Part shown: piece after piece, positions 30,701 through 38,133 of the stretch | Layout of the letters: each line of letters begins with the position of its first letter | Numbering within the stretch: the first letter of the stretch is position 1 | Assembly: GCA_913777665.1 (NCBI GenBank) | Contig: CAJYTF010000015.1 | Coordinates: 62,001 to 126,000 of the forward strand | Length of the DNA: 64,000 nucleotides | Direction: 5' to 3' | Source of the DNA: an uncultured Myroides sp. | GTDB lineage: Bacteria > Bacteroidota > Bacteroidia > Flavobacteriales > Flavobacteriaceae | The notes under the pieces: generated by a model | The model's input: the letters and a program-made list of their open reading frames with translations, nothing else | What the model was told of the DNA's origin: nothing | The model's database searches: none | Position numbers and translations under genes: made by a program

Positions 30701-31402
30701 AGCAGTCCATGAGATAGTAGCTGTATTCTGGGTAATAGCAGAAACAGTTGCATTTGTAGGGAAAAAACAGGTTTCTAAATCTTCATAAAAAACATCGTCT
30801 ATAAAAGCATAAGGATAATTTGTAGTGGTAGAACCATTATGCGGAACCCTAAATCCAAAATAATCATCAGTTGTAGCAGGTAATGGAACGATATATTCAG
30901 AATAGGTGTTACCTGTAATATCAAATGTAGCTAAAACGGTAGCTGTGGCTGCAGAAGTGTTTCCGTTTAACCGCACAACTTCTAATATACTTGTAACGGT
31001 TGTTGAGTTTCCGCGGGCGTAGAAACGTACTTGTTTTGTACCGTTTCCTAAATTAACTGTTTCTGGAGATACCAGCGTTAAATCTTCGTTTACATTTGCT
31101 GTAGAACACATTCTGTAAAACCTGAAAAAATTTGGAGGTGATGTTACGGTTGTTGTTGAAGAAGCAGTGTATCCGTAACCTGTTGTAGACATATTGTCAA
31201 TGTAACTCCAGCAATCGGGGACAGAAGGATTTGTTGTGCCACCGGTAGGCGTAGTGTCAAAATTTTCACTAAAGTTTCCTGCTATTGCAGTACATGTAGG
31301 TTGTGCATGCGTTTCATTGAACGCTAATAACGCCAAAATTAAGAAGGCTTTGGGCAGTAGCCAACTAATCTGACGTTGAAAAAGGGTTAGTTTCTTTTTC
31401 AT
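24701..31402 (-). CDS. Giant T9SS-secreted adhesin-like protein (2233 residues) with tandem MAM-like/Fn3 repeats
   Basis: Signal peptide 1-34 (ends THAQ). Residues 37-1112 are four tandem units of ~270 residues, each a MAM-like/jelly-roll domain (core TGYGY...SPETxNLGNGTKQxRF...ATTDDYFGF...DDVYYEDL) followed by a fibronectin type III domain (SWTAS..TGYEYEVRSSG...YTVYVRSxCG). Further Ig-like and jelly-roll segments follow, then about six Ig-like units at residues ~1630-2130 sharing SGTYYVxQxxxNCES. The end is a type A T9SS sorting domain: YYPNPVNDLLTI, VFDLNGRMV, SSLSSGTYMLKI, FVKIVKK. After export through the outer membrane such proteins are usually attached to the cell surface or released; a role in adhesion or gliding is inferred. 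Solitary, with a terminator behind it. Confidence 0.9.
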   Translation of the reverse strand: MKKKLTLFQRQISWLLPKAFLILALLAFNETHAQPTCTAIAGNFSENFDTTPTGGTTNPSVPDCWSYIDNMSTTGYGYTASSTTTVTSPPNFFRFYRMCSTANVNEDLTLVSPETVNLGNGTKQVRFYARGNSTTVTSILEVVRLNGNTSAATATVLATFDITGNTYSEYIVPLPATTDDYFGFRVPHNGSTTTNYPYAFIDDVFYEDLETCFFPTNATVSAITQNTATISWTASIDPNVTGYEYEVRSSGAAGSGATGLAASGNTAGVSANITGLSPSVNYTVYVRSVCGTSTGRWNPQSITFQTLCGVVTGNFYEGFDTTATGTASNNNFPNCWSYVDQVTTTGYGYVNAANAQSGNNSYRLYKTNSTANQGQNLILISPETDNLGNGTKQLRFSVRAGTATNVNNLEIVTANGDDANATFTVIRTINVDYLTYQEYIIPLPATTDDYFGFRLAHNGTTTLSTIHLDDIYYEDLADCFFPTALTVTNITQTGADLSWTASVSTSVTGYEYEVRSSGAPGSGTTGLGATGIVTGTSTTVTGLSPSVEYTVYIRSICGTTEGIWNPVSQIFNTLCGVITGNFYESFDTTTAGSTSNATYPYCWSYIDDVTTTGYGYVLNSTTYAQSPTQSFRLYRTNSTTNAAQELVLISPETDNLGNGTKQLRFSVRSYLASYTNKLEIISLADNTTTANATVIATIYKDDTAYQEYIVPLPATTDDYFAFRMAYNGLTAISSVVIDDVYYEDLSPCIFPMNIDASAITGNTATISWDASLATGVTGYEYEIRTSGDAGSGAVGLKTSGTTTGTSVNITGLDPATQYVVYVRSICGSTNGIWTTFPLTFYTLCGIVTGNFYEGFDTTETGTTSNNNFPYCWSYVDEVVTTGYGYVNAANAQSPSNSYRMYRTNTTTNQGQNLRLISPETDNLGNGNWVKQVRFSARSTGTNPQILEVFTADGTTSAANFTVLDTILVSGTTYQEYTVYFPQTTDDYFGFNLPHNGTTSAGTVHIDDVYYEDTPSCKPVLSKNIIISNVLKDGATISWTDLMNVSGIAYEVEVRESGNPGDPGADFVGTTAPGVTSINAIGLNPTTRYSVYVRVICSATDESIWAYGGDLQTSCDYPDLIAAPPAVICGYGPVELMAIFDSGIVQWFDAEEDGNLVHTGPTFTTPSLSANTSYWVTAGDTISAPTFVGPTDTSMAGGGATASSYEMYFTVHSNLTLHSVDIYPGAVGSSGTIDIYTSSNVKVASIPVTTTVSGTATPQQVVLDIPLTPGDYYMKTDSTFSMFRNTSGAVYPYSIHELSITGNSFLAGYYYYFYNWQIGGGGCTTPRIEVPVTISPKPAFELSTDKIVSCEGDLTNAVTITTNLGGYDTFVWTPSTGVSGDEVNGWTFNTNQEQEYTLTASQSNGICEHIKTVLVTSGIKPEPNSNLATVHDVCKNTVTELNVLEDIPGTITIGNLATTTSPTSEVSAFVQSAEFSKQQYIYSAAELLAQGLTSAGYITELAFETINSGASLTNDNYTVKMMLTANTTFLDNNFVIGNFHTVYSAATHIHTFQGIQNLVLNTPFYWDGQSNIIVQITQEGIGSGNNAETYFTSVTGNNVGLHSSSATDPDPVSGTRTTDRLDLRFGLEQSKVTWSPAANLYLDAATTIPYTSGTNALTVYTIQSLGGTQVYTALLTAPSGCSTSVDYTINVADVGTPIVQGQTFCDVTPVTDVVVTGHQGATLVFYDDATTTTPINTISQTGTYYVEAVLGSCKSARIPFTATITPLSLPTASFTQVICGAGTIADLTATGISGSQINWYDSATSTTALPSTHPLVDNTTYYAAQQLGNCESGRIAVLVTINTTALPALTAQTITVCGDLTYGSIDLNQISGSELVWYPSATSQTPIPNADAIVSGTYYVSQKLNNCESVRVPITVSSAQSTVPAPTAGVQNICGSGTVAQLSANILPNATALWYSTAASTTPLQPTDVLVSGTYYLAQQEGNCISPKIPVAVRVTNISAPAVAPFTLCEGSTVADLTVSEPTGVSHKWFINSSSTTELPLTDILISGYYFVVRVENGCESARTQVQVTINSRPNSPTGTSPQTFTDYAEISNLIMDEPNVIWYITYDDALNGINPLNQDMPLVNGTTYYAVIIGANGCPSLPTPIETIIVLGVNDFDLSKLKYYPNPVNDLLTITYANVITNVEVFDLNGRMVIKRDFDNQTVQLDFSSLSSGTYMLKIKTKENSQFVKIVKK
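28065..31297 (-). repeat. Four tandem ~800-bp coding repeats inside the adhesin gene
   Basis: Units begin with a Leu-Cys-Gly-(Val/Ile)-(Val/Ile)-Thr-Gly-Asn-Phe block at about 31297 (degenerate first copy), 30487, 29688 and 28887, giving periods of about 810, 800, 800 and 820 bp. Similarity is visible at nucleotide level, most clearly in the segment before each Tyr-Gly-Tyr and around the LISPETDNLGNG block. Such arrays change copy number by recombination. Confidence 0.85.
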
Positions 31403-31666
31403 TTTTTAGATTATTATATGTTGTTAGTAATCTATAAAAATATTATATTTAATTTAAAAAAATAAATAAAAAGGCACTTTTTCTGTTTTTTAACATTAAA
31501 AATGGTGATTTTAGTGATATTTTCGTAATTGTACTGATTTTAAGAGATATATTTTTGTGTTGCTGATGTTTTACTTTGTCAATACATCTAATCAGTCAAG
31601 TTAACCTTAGTATTGATTTACTAAAAGGTTTAAAAATCATGCAATTCAAAAATAAACCCTACAAAT
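31403..31666. other. AT-rich intergenic region between adhesin gene and rplM promoter
   Basis: The 340-bp gap 31403-31742 separates divergent genes. It holds a small inverted repeat TAGATTA / TAATCTA (31407-31434) in the leader of the adhesin gene and the rplM promoter at the other side. No open frame, tRNA or longer repeat was seen in the rest. Confidence 0.55.
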
Positions 31667-31696
31667 TTGTATAGTAAAATAAATTGTTTAATTTTG
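31667..31696 (+). promoter_or_regulatory. Promoter of rplM-rpsI (TTG-N19-TAnnTTTG)
   Basis: TTG at 31667-31669, a 19-base spacer, and TAATTTTG at 31689-31696: a perfect match to the Bacteroidota primary sigma consensus. The leader that follows (about 40 bases) contains CCC-TTTATT-GGG, a short stem that could be part of an L13 autoregulatory leader; that part is inference. Confidence 0.8.
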
Positions 31697-31742
31697 CACT
31701 CCCTTTATTGGGAATGGAATGTTTAATTAAAATTAATTTATT

Positions 31743-32198
31743 GTGGAAAGTTTAAGCTACAAGACAGTATCAGCAAACAAAGCAACTGTTCAGAAAGAAT
31801 GGGTTGTTGTAGACGCTGACGGTCATAACTTAGGACGCCTTGCATCAAAAGTAGCAATGTTACTTAGAGGTAAGTACAAACCAAGTTATACACCTCACGT
31901 AGACTGTGGTGATAATGTAATTATTATCAACGCAGAAAAGATCAACTTAACAGGTAACAAGTTGAATGACAAAACGTACATTCGTCACACAGGTTATCCA
32001 GGTGGTCAAAGAGAATTAACAGCTAAAGTAATGCAACAAAAAAATCCTGCATTATTAGTAGAAAAAGCTGTAAAAGGAATGTTACCTAAAAACAAATTAG
32101 GTGCGCAATTATTCCGTAATTTAAATGTAAATGTTGGTTCAGAGCACAAACACGAGGCTCAAAAACCTAAAACCGTTAATTTAAACGAAATTAAGTAA
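31743..32198 (+). CDS. rplM: 50S ribosomal protein L13
   Basis: 151 residues, normal length. Conserved N-terminus [16 protein letters not shown], then [35 protein letters not shown] and the end motif MLPKNKLG. L13 is an early assembly protein of the large subunit. The start is a GTG at 31743, since no ATG is available in frame next to the conserved N-terminus. It shares one base with rpsI (TAATG arrangement), so the two are translated together. Confidence 0.97.
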   Translation: MESLSYKTVSANKATVQKEWVVVDADGHNLGRLASKVAMLLRGKYKPSYTPHVDCGDNVIIINAEKINLTGNKLNDKTYIRHTGYPGGQRELTAKVMQQKNPALLVEKAVKGMLPKNKLGAQLFRNLNVNVGSEHKHEAQKPKTVNLNEIK

Positions 32199-32584
32199 TG
32201 GCAGTTATTCACAAAATCGGTAGAAGAAAAACCGCAGTAGCTCGTGTTTATGTTACAGAAGGTTCTGGTAACATCACAGTGAACAAAAAAGAATTCGCAA
32301 CTTATTTCCCAACGGCAACGTTACAGTACAAAGTTATGCAACCACTTTCTATGACAGAAAATGCAGAAAACTTTGACGTTAAAGTAAATGTTTACGGTGG
32401 TGGAACAACAGGGCAGGCAGAAGCTGTACGTATGGCTATTGCACGTGCAATGTGTGAAGTTGACGCTGAAAACAGAGCAATCTTAAAACCAGAAGGTTTA
32501 TTAACGCGTGACCCACGTATGGTTGAGCGTAAGAAATTCGGTCAGAAGAAAGCTCGTAAGAGATTCCAATTCTCTAAACGTTAA
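32198..32584 (+). CDS. rpsI: 30S ribosomal protein S9
   Basis: 128 residues. Conserved [18 protein letters not shown] at the N-terminus, [19 protein letters not shown] in the middle, and the basic C-terminal tail [18 protein letters not shown] whose last Lys-Arg contacts tRNA in the P site. It is the second gene of rplM-rpsI, linked by the overlapping stop/start. Confidence 0.98.
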   Translation: MAVIHKIGRRKTAVARVYVTEGSGNITVNKKEFATYFPTATLQYKVMQPLSMTENAENFDVKVNVYGGGTTGQAEAVRMAIARAMCEVDAENRAILKPEGLLTRDPRMVERKKFGQKKARKRFQFSKR

Positions 32585-32791
32585 TATTTTATATTATTAT
32601 TTAATAAAAAATCTAAGTTTTTGTTGTCGCTGGCCGAGGTCAGAGGTAGTTTAGCATCTAAATGGGTTAGAGATTGAAAGATTAAACGATTAAACGATTG
32701 AAAGATTAATCAAACATCTTTAAATTTTTAAATCTTTAAATTTTAAATCCAAAAACACATTGCTAACACAAGAACGTAAACTATTACAAAA
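32585..32791 (+). promoter_or_regulatory. Leader region of rpsB with short direct repeats
   Basis: This 207-bp gap precedes rpsB. It contains GATTGAAAGATTAA twice (32672-32685 and 32696-32709), a related GATTAAAC between them, and then an AT-rich stretch (32715-32750) whose complement resembles these repeats, so an imperfect stem can form. S2 synthesis is often autoregulated through its leader; that role is inferred here. No TAnnTTTG with correct spacing was found. Confidence 0.4.
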
Positions 32792-33535
32792 ATGGCAAAC
32801 AAAGTAGAAGTTAAAGAATTACTAGAAGCAGGTGTACACTTTGGACACATGACTAGAAAATGGGATCCAAACATGGCTCCTTACATCTATATGGAGCGTA
32901 ATGGTATTCACATTATCAATCTATATAAAACAGCAGCTAAAATCGAAGAAGCTAACGAAGCTTTAAAGAAAATAGCAGCATCAGGTCGTAAAGTATTATT
33001 CGTAGCGACTAAAAAACAAGCAAAAGATATCGTTGCTGAAAAAGCAGCAGCAGCAAACATGCCTTACATCACTGAGCGTTGGCCAGGTGGTATGTTAACT
33101 AACTTCGTTACAATTCGTAAAGCTGTTAAAAAAATGGCTTCTATCGATCGTATGAAGAAAGACGGTACATTTATGACTCTTTCTAAAAAAGAGCGTTTAC
33201 AAGTTGACCGTTTACGTGCTAAATTAGAAAAGAACTTAGGTTCTATTGCTGATATGACACGTTTACCGGCTGCATTATTTGTAGTTGATATCAAAGCTGA
33301 ACACATCGCAGTAAAAGAAGCTCAAAAATTAAACATTCCAGTATTTGCAATGGTTGATACAAACTCTGACCCACGCGAGGTTGATTATGTAATTCCAGCA
33401 AATGACGATGCTTCTAAATCAATCGATAAAGTATTATCTTTAGTAACTACAGCTATCATTGAAGGAAATTCTGAAAGAAAATCTGAAAAAGAAGAAGCTG
33501 TAAAAACTGAAGCACAAACTACTGCACAAGAGTAA
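32792..33535 (+). CDS. rpsB: 30S ribosomal protein S2
   Basis: 247 residues. Characteristic N-terminus ELLEAGVHFGHMTRKWDPNMAPYIY (core GVHFGHMTRKWDP), VLFVATKKQAKDIV, RWPGGMLTNF, and PVFAMVDTNSDP. The last ~20 residues are an acidic/Gln-rich tail typical of Bacteroidota S2. It lies upstream of tsf as in most bacteria, but with a 103-bp gap that holds a hairpin. Confidence 0.98.
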   Translation: MANKVEVKELLEAGVHFGHMTRKWDPNMAPYIYMERNGIHIINLYKTAAKIEEANEALKKIAASGRKVLFVATKKQAKDIVAEKAAAANMPYITERWPGGMLTNFVTIRKAVKKMASIDRMKKDGTFMTLSKKERLQVDRLRAKLEKNLGSIADMTRLPAALFVVDIKAEHIAVKEAQKLNIPVFAMVDTNSDPREVDYVIPANDDASKSIDKVLSLVTTAIIEGNSERKSEKEEAVKTEAQTTAQE

Positions 33536-33550
33536 TCTTAACAGTATCTT

Positions 33551-33604
33551 AAAGTCGTTATGCTGATGGTTTCATATCTTTGAATCTATCACTAACGACT
33601 TTTT
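33551..33604 (+). terminator. Long-loop hairpin with T-run between rpsB and tsf
   Basis: AAAGTCGTTA at 33551-33560 is complementary to TAACGACTTT at 33593-33602, with a 32-base loop, and is followed by a T-run. It may act as a partial terminator that sets the S2 to EF-Ts ratio, or mark separate transcription of tsf. Confidence 0.5.
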
Positions 33605-33638
33605 TCTTTTTAATAATAATTCATTTAATTCTTATACA

Positions 33639-34604
33639 ATGGCAAATATTACTGCTGCAGACGTAAATAAATTAAGACAAGTTACAGGTGCCGGAATGAT
33701 GGACTGTAAAAAAGCTTTAGTTGAAGCTGAAGGAGATTTTGATAAAGCAATCCAAATCTTACGTGAAAAAGGACAAAAAGTTGCTGCTAACCGTTCAGAC
33801 CGTGAGTCTAGCGAAGGTGCTGCTGTTTCTTTTATCAACGCAGATAACACTAAAGGTGCTATTATTACTTTAAACTGCGAAACTGATTTCGTTGGTAAAA
33901 ACGAAGCATTCGTTGCTTTGGCTAAAGAATTAGTTGAAAAAGCGATCAATTTCGATTCTAAAGAAGCTTTCTTAGCTTCTCAATACAACGATTCAATGAC
34001 TGTTGCTGAGAAATTAATCGAGCAAACTGGAGTTATTGGTGAGAAAATCGAAATCGGTGGTTTCGAAATTTTAGAAGGTGCTTTTGTTGGAACGTACGTT
34101 CACGGAAACAAAATTGCTGCTTTAACAGCTTTATCTTCTAAAATTGATGGTGCAGAAGCTTTATCAAAAGATGTTTCTATGCAAGTTGCTTCTATGGGTG
34201 CAGATACATTATCTTACAAAGATTTTGATCCTACATTCGTAGCTAACGAAACAGCTGCACGTATTGCTGTGATCGAAAAAGATAACGAAGAATTGGCACG
34301 TTTAGGTAAAACATTGAAAAATGTACCTAAATACATTTCTTACGCACAGTTAACTGATGCCGTTTTGGCTCAAGCAGAAGAAGATGCTAAAGCAGAATTA
34401 AAAGCAGAAGGTAAACCGGAGCAAATTTGGGATAAAATTTTACCAGGTAAAATCGCTCGTTTTATTTCTGATAACACTACTTTAGATCAAGAAAAAGCGT
34501 TATTAGACCAAAACTTTATTAAAGACGATTCTAAAAAAGTTGGTGATTACGTTAAAGGACACAATGTTGAAATCGCAGGATTTAAACGTGTATCTTTAGG
34601 ATAA
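33639..34604 (+). CDS. tsf: Translation elongation factor Ts
   Basis: 321 residues. It is the guanine nucleotide exchange factor for EF-Tu. The N-terminal domain has LRQVTGAGMMDCKKALVEAEGD (core TGAGMMDCKKAL), then KAANRS-like VAANRSDRES, and the coiled core with LNCETDFVGKNEAF (core NCETDFV), which contacts EF-Tu. The middle VGTYVHGNKIAAL is also conserved. It is followed by a strong terminator. Confidence 0.98.
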   Translation: MANITAADVNKLRQVTGAGMMDCKKALVEAEGDFDKAIQILREKGQKVAANRSDRESSEGAAVSFINADNTKGAIITLNCETDFVGKNEAFVALAKELVEKAINFDSKEAFLASQYNDSMTVAEKLIEQTGVIGEKIEIGGFEILEGAFVGTYVHGNKIAALTALSSKIDGAEALSKDVSMQVASMGADTLSYKDFDPTFVANETAARIAVIEKDNEELARLGKTLKNVPKYISYAQLTDAVLAQAEEDAKAELKAEGKPEQIWDKILPGKIARFISDNTTLDQEKALLDQNFIKDDSKKVGDYVKGHNVEIAGFKRVSLG

Positions 34605-34626
34605 TTTACAATTTTTATTGATACTA

Positions 34627-34658
34627 AAAACCCCAAATTCATTTGAGTTTGGGGTTTT
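34627..34658 (+). terminator. Terminator after tsf
   Basis: Stem AAAACCCCAAA / TTTGGGGTTTT with a 10-base loop that itself contains a short inverted repeat, followed by a T-rich stretch. It ends the rpsB-tsf unit. Confidence 0.88.
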
Positions 34659-34743
34659 GTTTTATAATAGAATTTAGTCTAATATTTTTATGATTTCAAT
34701 GTAACAAAATGTTTTATTTTGATACTAATATAAAAAAATATTA

Positions 34744-37125
34744 ATGAAAAACATAATACTTCTATTCGCCTTGTTTTTTGCAGGGTTGATAAACGCGCAG
34801 AATATAAAAATTGAGGGAGTTGTTACTTTTGAAGGTGAACCTATTCCAGAAACTTTTATTACCGTTAAAACCAGTCAGGTTTATAATGCTACTACAAACG
34901 AGGAAGGATATTTCTCTGTCGAAATTCCTGAAAATTCAACGCAATACACCATTATTTGGGAACATTCGCAATTTAAGGCTCAAACAAAATCATTAAAATA
35001 CATCGCCGATCAAAAGTTAGATTTGCAGTTTACTGAACAACAAGACGAAGTTTTAGACGCAATCGTAATAGATCAAACCAATAAAAATATCCGCAGATTT
35101 GCAGATAAAACGGTGGTTGATGTAGAGAATCTCACGGTTTTAAATTCGGGCAGTGTGTTTGATGCAGTGAATAAATTACCCGGAGTTTTGGTTACAGCCA
35201 ACGGACAAATTGCGCATAACGGAAAGCTGGCAACTATATTTTTAGATGGCGAACCTACGGGAATGAGTGGCGATCAACTGACAAACTTTCTTAAAAATCT
35301 TCCAGCAAACACGGTAAAAAATATCGAAATCATCGATCGTCCGGGAGCAAAATATAGTGCAACTTTCAATGGAACGATCATTAATGTTATTACCAAATCG
35401 GCTAAGATAGAAGGTGTCAGCGGAAGTTTTATGCAACAAAACACAATAAATAGTCGTATTAAAAATACAACGTCGGTACAAATCATGTTCAAAAAGAACA
35501 AATTCAGCTGGAATGTGAATACCGGTTACACGCACCACGAAGGCAATACCAATTCGTTAAACGAATTTAGTTATATGAGTAACGGCACGCCCATTAAAGC
35601 ACGCGAAAATTACTGGAATAACCAATGGTATCAAAATTATTATGTGAGAAACAACTGGCAGTATAAAGTGAGCGATTTAGCCAACTTAACGCTTAAATAC
35701 AACTTTAACCATACGTACAGCAAACCGCAAACGCACGGCAATATGTTTAATGCCTTTGGCGATACCGAAACCGCATACAAACAGCGAACATTGGGAAAAA
35801 GCAACAACAATATGCACGAAATACAGTTTGTTTATTCGCAAAAGTTAGATACCATTGGAACCAATTTTACGCTGACATCGAACACCGAATTCCAAAACAA
35901 TACCAACAGCAATCAGTTGTTTGTGGAGGATGAAATGCGATCGACAATTTTGGCTGATAATAATTTTGTGTACAGCCAAACCAAAGCCGATTTTGAAACA
36001 CCTTTTAAAGCCGTTAACGGAAATTTATCGTTGGGTGCACATTATACGCATTCGGTTTCAACCAATAACGGATCGTACATTTGGGATCAGGCGCGAAACT
36101 ACATTCCGTACGATTTTAAATACACCAACAAAGCCGCTTATGCAAGTGTATCAAGCAATATTAGTTCGTTAATGATTTCGGCAGGTTTGCGATTAGAAAA
36201 TCTAACCTATCAGTCCGAAACCGCTGTCGATTCCTTAAATTTAAAGCAAGATTATACCAATCTTTTCCCTACGGTTACTTTAAAATATCCGGTAATGTCG
36301 GGCGTTTATTTAAGTGCGGGTTACAGCAAACGAATGAATTTGCCGGGAGCGCAAGCATTTAATCCAAACGTAACTTCGCAAAACAGTTTGTTGGTTTCAA
36401 ACGCCGGAAATCCCAACTTAAAGCCGGAAATCAGCCATAATATGAATGCCACATTAACGGTTTTCGATTATATTTATTTCAGTTACAATCTATCCAAAAT
36501 GCCCAATCAAAATGTGGTGTTTTACGAAATTACTCCGAATGGTACGTTGGAATCGAAATCGCATAATATCGAAAATGGAATATCTCAAAGTTTCAATATG
36601 GGATTGCCAATTCCTTACGCCATGTTTACCAAAGGAATTAAAAATATGATTAATGATAGAAACGGTTTAAATATCGATGAATTATCGTTTACCTATTTAA
36701 ATGCAGGATATTTTAAAACCACGTATGATGATGTGATTCCGAATCGATTTCAAAAAGGAGCGTTCTATATTTTTACTTATTCACAGTTTTATTTAGGAAA
36801 CAATTCACGCGTTTTTGTTACGTATTATAACATGTTTAAAGGGGTGATGAATTTATATGAACTAAATAAACCGGCACAAAATTTAAGTATTACCTTCAAC
36901 AAAAAGTTTTGGGATAATAAGCTGAATGTAAATGTGGGTGTTGATAATGTATTGAATACCGACGGTTTTGATGTGAATGTTTTTGGAAACGGTTTGCAAA
37001 TGCGCACCGAAACCTTAAACGAACGCCGTATGTTTAAAGTGGGATTAACCTTTAACTTTGGATCTTTTAAAGACCAAAACCAGCAGATGTTTCCACAAGG
37101 GACACCACCTTTTAAAACGAATTAA
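34744..37125 (+). CDS. TonB-dependent receptor-like outer membrane beta-barrel protein
   Basis: 793 residues. Signal peptide 1-19 (ends NAQ). Residues ~20-100 are a carboxypeptidase-regulatory-like beta-sandwich (IEGVVTFEGEPIPETFITV). Then a plug domain (about 115-220; VDVENLTVLNSGSVFDAVNKLPGV core) and a C-terminal beta-barrel of the OMP_b-brl_3 type ending in LTFNFGS. The barrel is much like those of oligopeptide or siderophore-type receptors of Bacteroidota, but the ligand cannot be told. There is no SusD partner next to it. The tag gene follows after 2 bases on the same strand and may be co-transcribed. Confidence 0.88.
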   Translation: MKNIILLFALFFAGLINAQNIKIEGVVTFEGEPIPETFITVKTSQVYNATTNEEGYFSVEIPENSTQYTIIWEHSQFKAQTKSLKYIADQKLDLQFTEQQDEVLDAIVIDQTNKNIRRFADKTVVDVENLTVLNSGSVFDAVNKLPGVLVTANGQIAHNGKLATIFLDGEPTGMSGDQLTNFLKNLPANTVKNIEIIDRPGAKYSATFNGTIINVITKSAKIEGVSGSFMQQNTINSRIKNTTSVQIMFKKNKFSWNVNTGYTHHEGNTNSLNEFSYMSNGTPIKARENYWNNQWYQNYYVRNNWQYKVSDLANLTLKYNFNHTYSKPQTHGNMFNAFGDTETAYKQRTLGKSNNNMHEIQFVYSQKLDTIGTNFTLTSNTEFQNNTNSNQLFVEDEMRSTILADNNFVYSQTKADFETPFKAVNGNLSLGAHYTHSVSTNNGSYIWDQARNYIPYDFKYTNKAAYASVSSNISSLMISAGLRLENLTYQSETAVDSLNLKQDYTNLFPTVTLKYPVMSGVYLSAGYSKRMNLPGAQAFNPNVTSQNSLLVSNAGNPNLKPEISHNMNATLTVFDYIYFSYNLSKMPNQNVVFYEITPNGTLESKSHNIENGISQSFNMGLPIPYAMFTKGIKNMINDRNGLNIDELSFTYLNAGYFKTTYDDVIPNRFQKGAFYIFTYSQFYLGNNSRVFVTYYNMFKGVMNLYELNKPAQNLSITFNKKFWDNKLNVNVGVDNVLNTDGFDVNVFGNGLQMRTETLNERRMFKVGLTFNFGSFKDQNQQMFPQGTPPFKTN

Positions 37126-37127
37126 TT

Positions 37128-37691
37128 ATGGAAAAAATAAGATGCAATTGGGTATCAAACGATGAACTGTATATAAAATATCACGACGAAGAATGGGGAA
37201 AACCTGTTTATGATGATAAAGTTTTATTTGAATTTTTAGTGTTAGAATCTTTTCAGGCGGGTTTAAGCTGGATCGCCATTTTAAAAAAGCGCGAGAATTT
37301 TCGTAAAGCGTTTGATAACTTCAACGATAAAAAAATCGTGAAATACAGCGATGCCAAAATTGAAGAATTGTTGCAGAACGAAGGTATTATTCGTCATCGC
37401 GGTAAAATTGAATCGACTATAAACAACGCTAAAGTTTTTCAGGAAATTCAAAAAGAATTTGGTTCGTTCTCTGATTATCTATGGAAATACGTTAACGGAA
37501 AACCGATTGACAATAAACTGAAAAGTATTAAAGATGCCGTTGCCAAAACAGAAATATCCGATGCTTTGGCAAAAGATCTAAAAAAACGCGGTTTTAAATT
37601 TATGGGATCAACTACCGTTTATGCTTTTATGCAGGCGATTGGTATGGTAAACGATCATATTACTTCGTGTTTTTGTTATAAAAAGGTGTGA
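37128..37691 (+). CDS. tag: DNA-3-methyladenine glycosylase I
   Basis: 187 residues. The enzyme removes 3-methyladenine from alkylated DNA as the first step of base excision repair. Family landmarks are RCNWV at the N-terminus and YHDEEWGKPV near residues 19-28, the catalytic pocket FQAGLSWIAILKKRENFR near 45-62, and the C-terminal zinc site with HITSCFCY. It lies 2 bases downstream of the beta-barrel gene; the functional link is not obvious. Confidence 0.95.
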   Translation: MEKIRCNWVSNDELYIKYHDEEWGKPVYDDKVLFEFLVLESFQAGLSWIAILKKRENFRKAFDNFNDKKIVKYSDAKIEELLQNEGIIRHRGKIESTINNAKVFQEIQKEFGSFSDYLWKYVNGKPIDNKLKSIKDAVAKTEISDALAKDLKKRGFKFMGSTTVYAFMQAIGMVNDHITSCFCYKKV

Positions 37692-37696
37692 TTAAT

Positions 37697-38101
37697 TTAT
37701 GTTTCTTTTTCAAAGCCACATGCTTTACATTTTCGAACATTTTTATAGTATATGGGATAGGTTTGAAACATAAACGAAATAATCATTGCAAAAAATCCTT
37801 TTATATTTTTGACAGATTTATAATTGTTATAAAAAGTATTACTGCCGCAATTCTCGCAAGTGATATTGGATTGATTTTGCTCTAAATAAATGTTTTCTTC
37901 TTGGATTATTTTTAAAGCGGTATCAAAATCTTCTTTTTTAACTTTTAATTTAATTCCACCAACAGCAAAAGAATAAAGGGGATTGGTTGCTACAACACTT
38001 TCATCTTGTAAAAAGCAATATATAGATTCACTTTCTAATTTTGTTTTTAAAAGGTGAGCTTCAATATAATTGTCAAAAGTTTTTAATGTTATCAATTCCA
38101 T
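37697..38101 (-). CDS. DUF2007 domain protein with C-terminal zinc ribbon
   Basis: 134 residues. Residues 1-70 match the DUF2007 pattern (putative signal-transducing protein family: a ferredoxin-like fold, LITLKTFDNYIEAHLLKTKLESESI with core NYIEAHLLKTKLE, and GGIKLKVKKEDFDTALKII). The C-terminal part has two CxxC pairs, CENC near 82 and CKAC near 125, that would bind zinc, with a hydrophobic segment between them (FFAMIISFMF). Function unknown. It is convergent with tag (stop codons 5 bases apart). Confidence 0.75.
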   Translation of the reverse strand: MELITLKTFDNYIEAHLLKTKLESESIYCFLQDESVVATNPLYSFAVGGIKLKVKKEDFDTALKIIQEENIYLEQNQSNITCENCGSNTFYNNYKSVKNIKGFFAMIISFMFQTYPIYYKNVRKCKACGFEKET

Positions 38102-38133
38102 TCTTTTCTGAATTAGAAATAAAAATACAAAAA

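Noticed and set aside
35242-35538. 98-codon minus-strand frame inside the beta-barrel gene
   Set aside because: Lies opposite the plug domain of the TonB-dependent receptor and has no coding character of its own.
37688-37885. 65-codon plus-strand frame after tag
   Set aside because: Antisense to the DUF2007 gene, which has the zinc ribbon pattern in its own frame.
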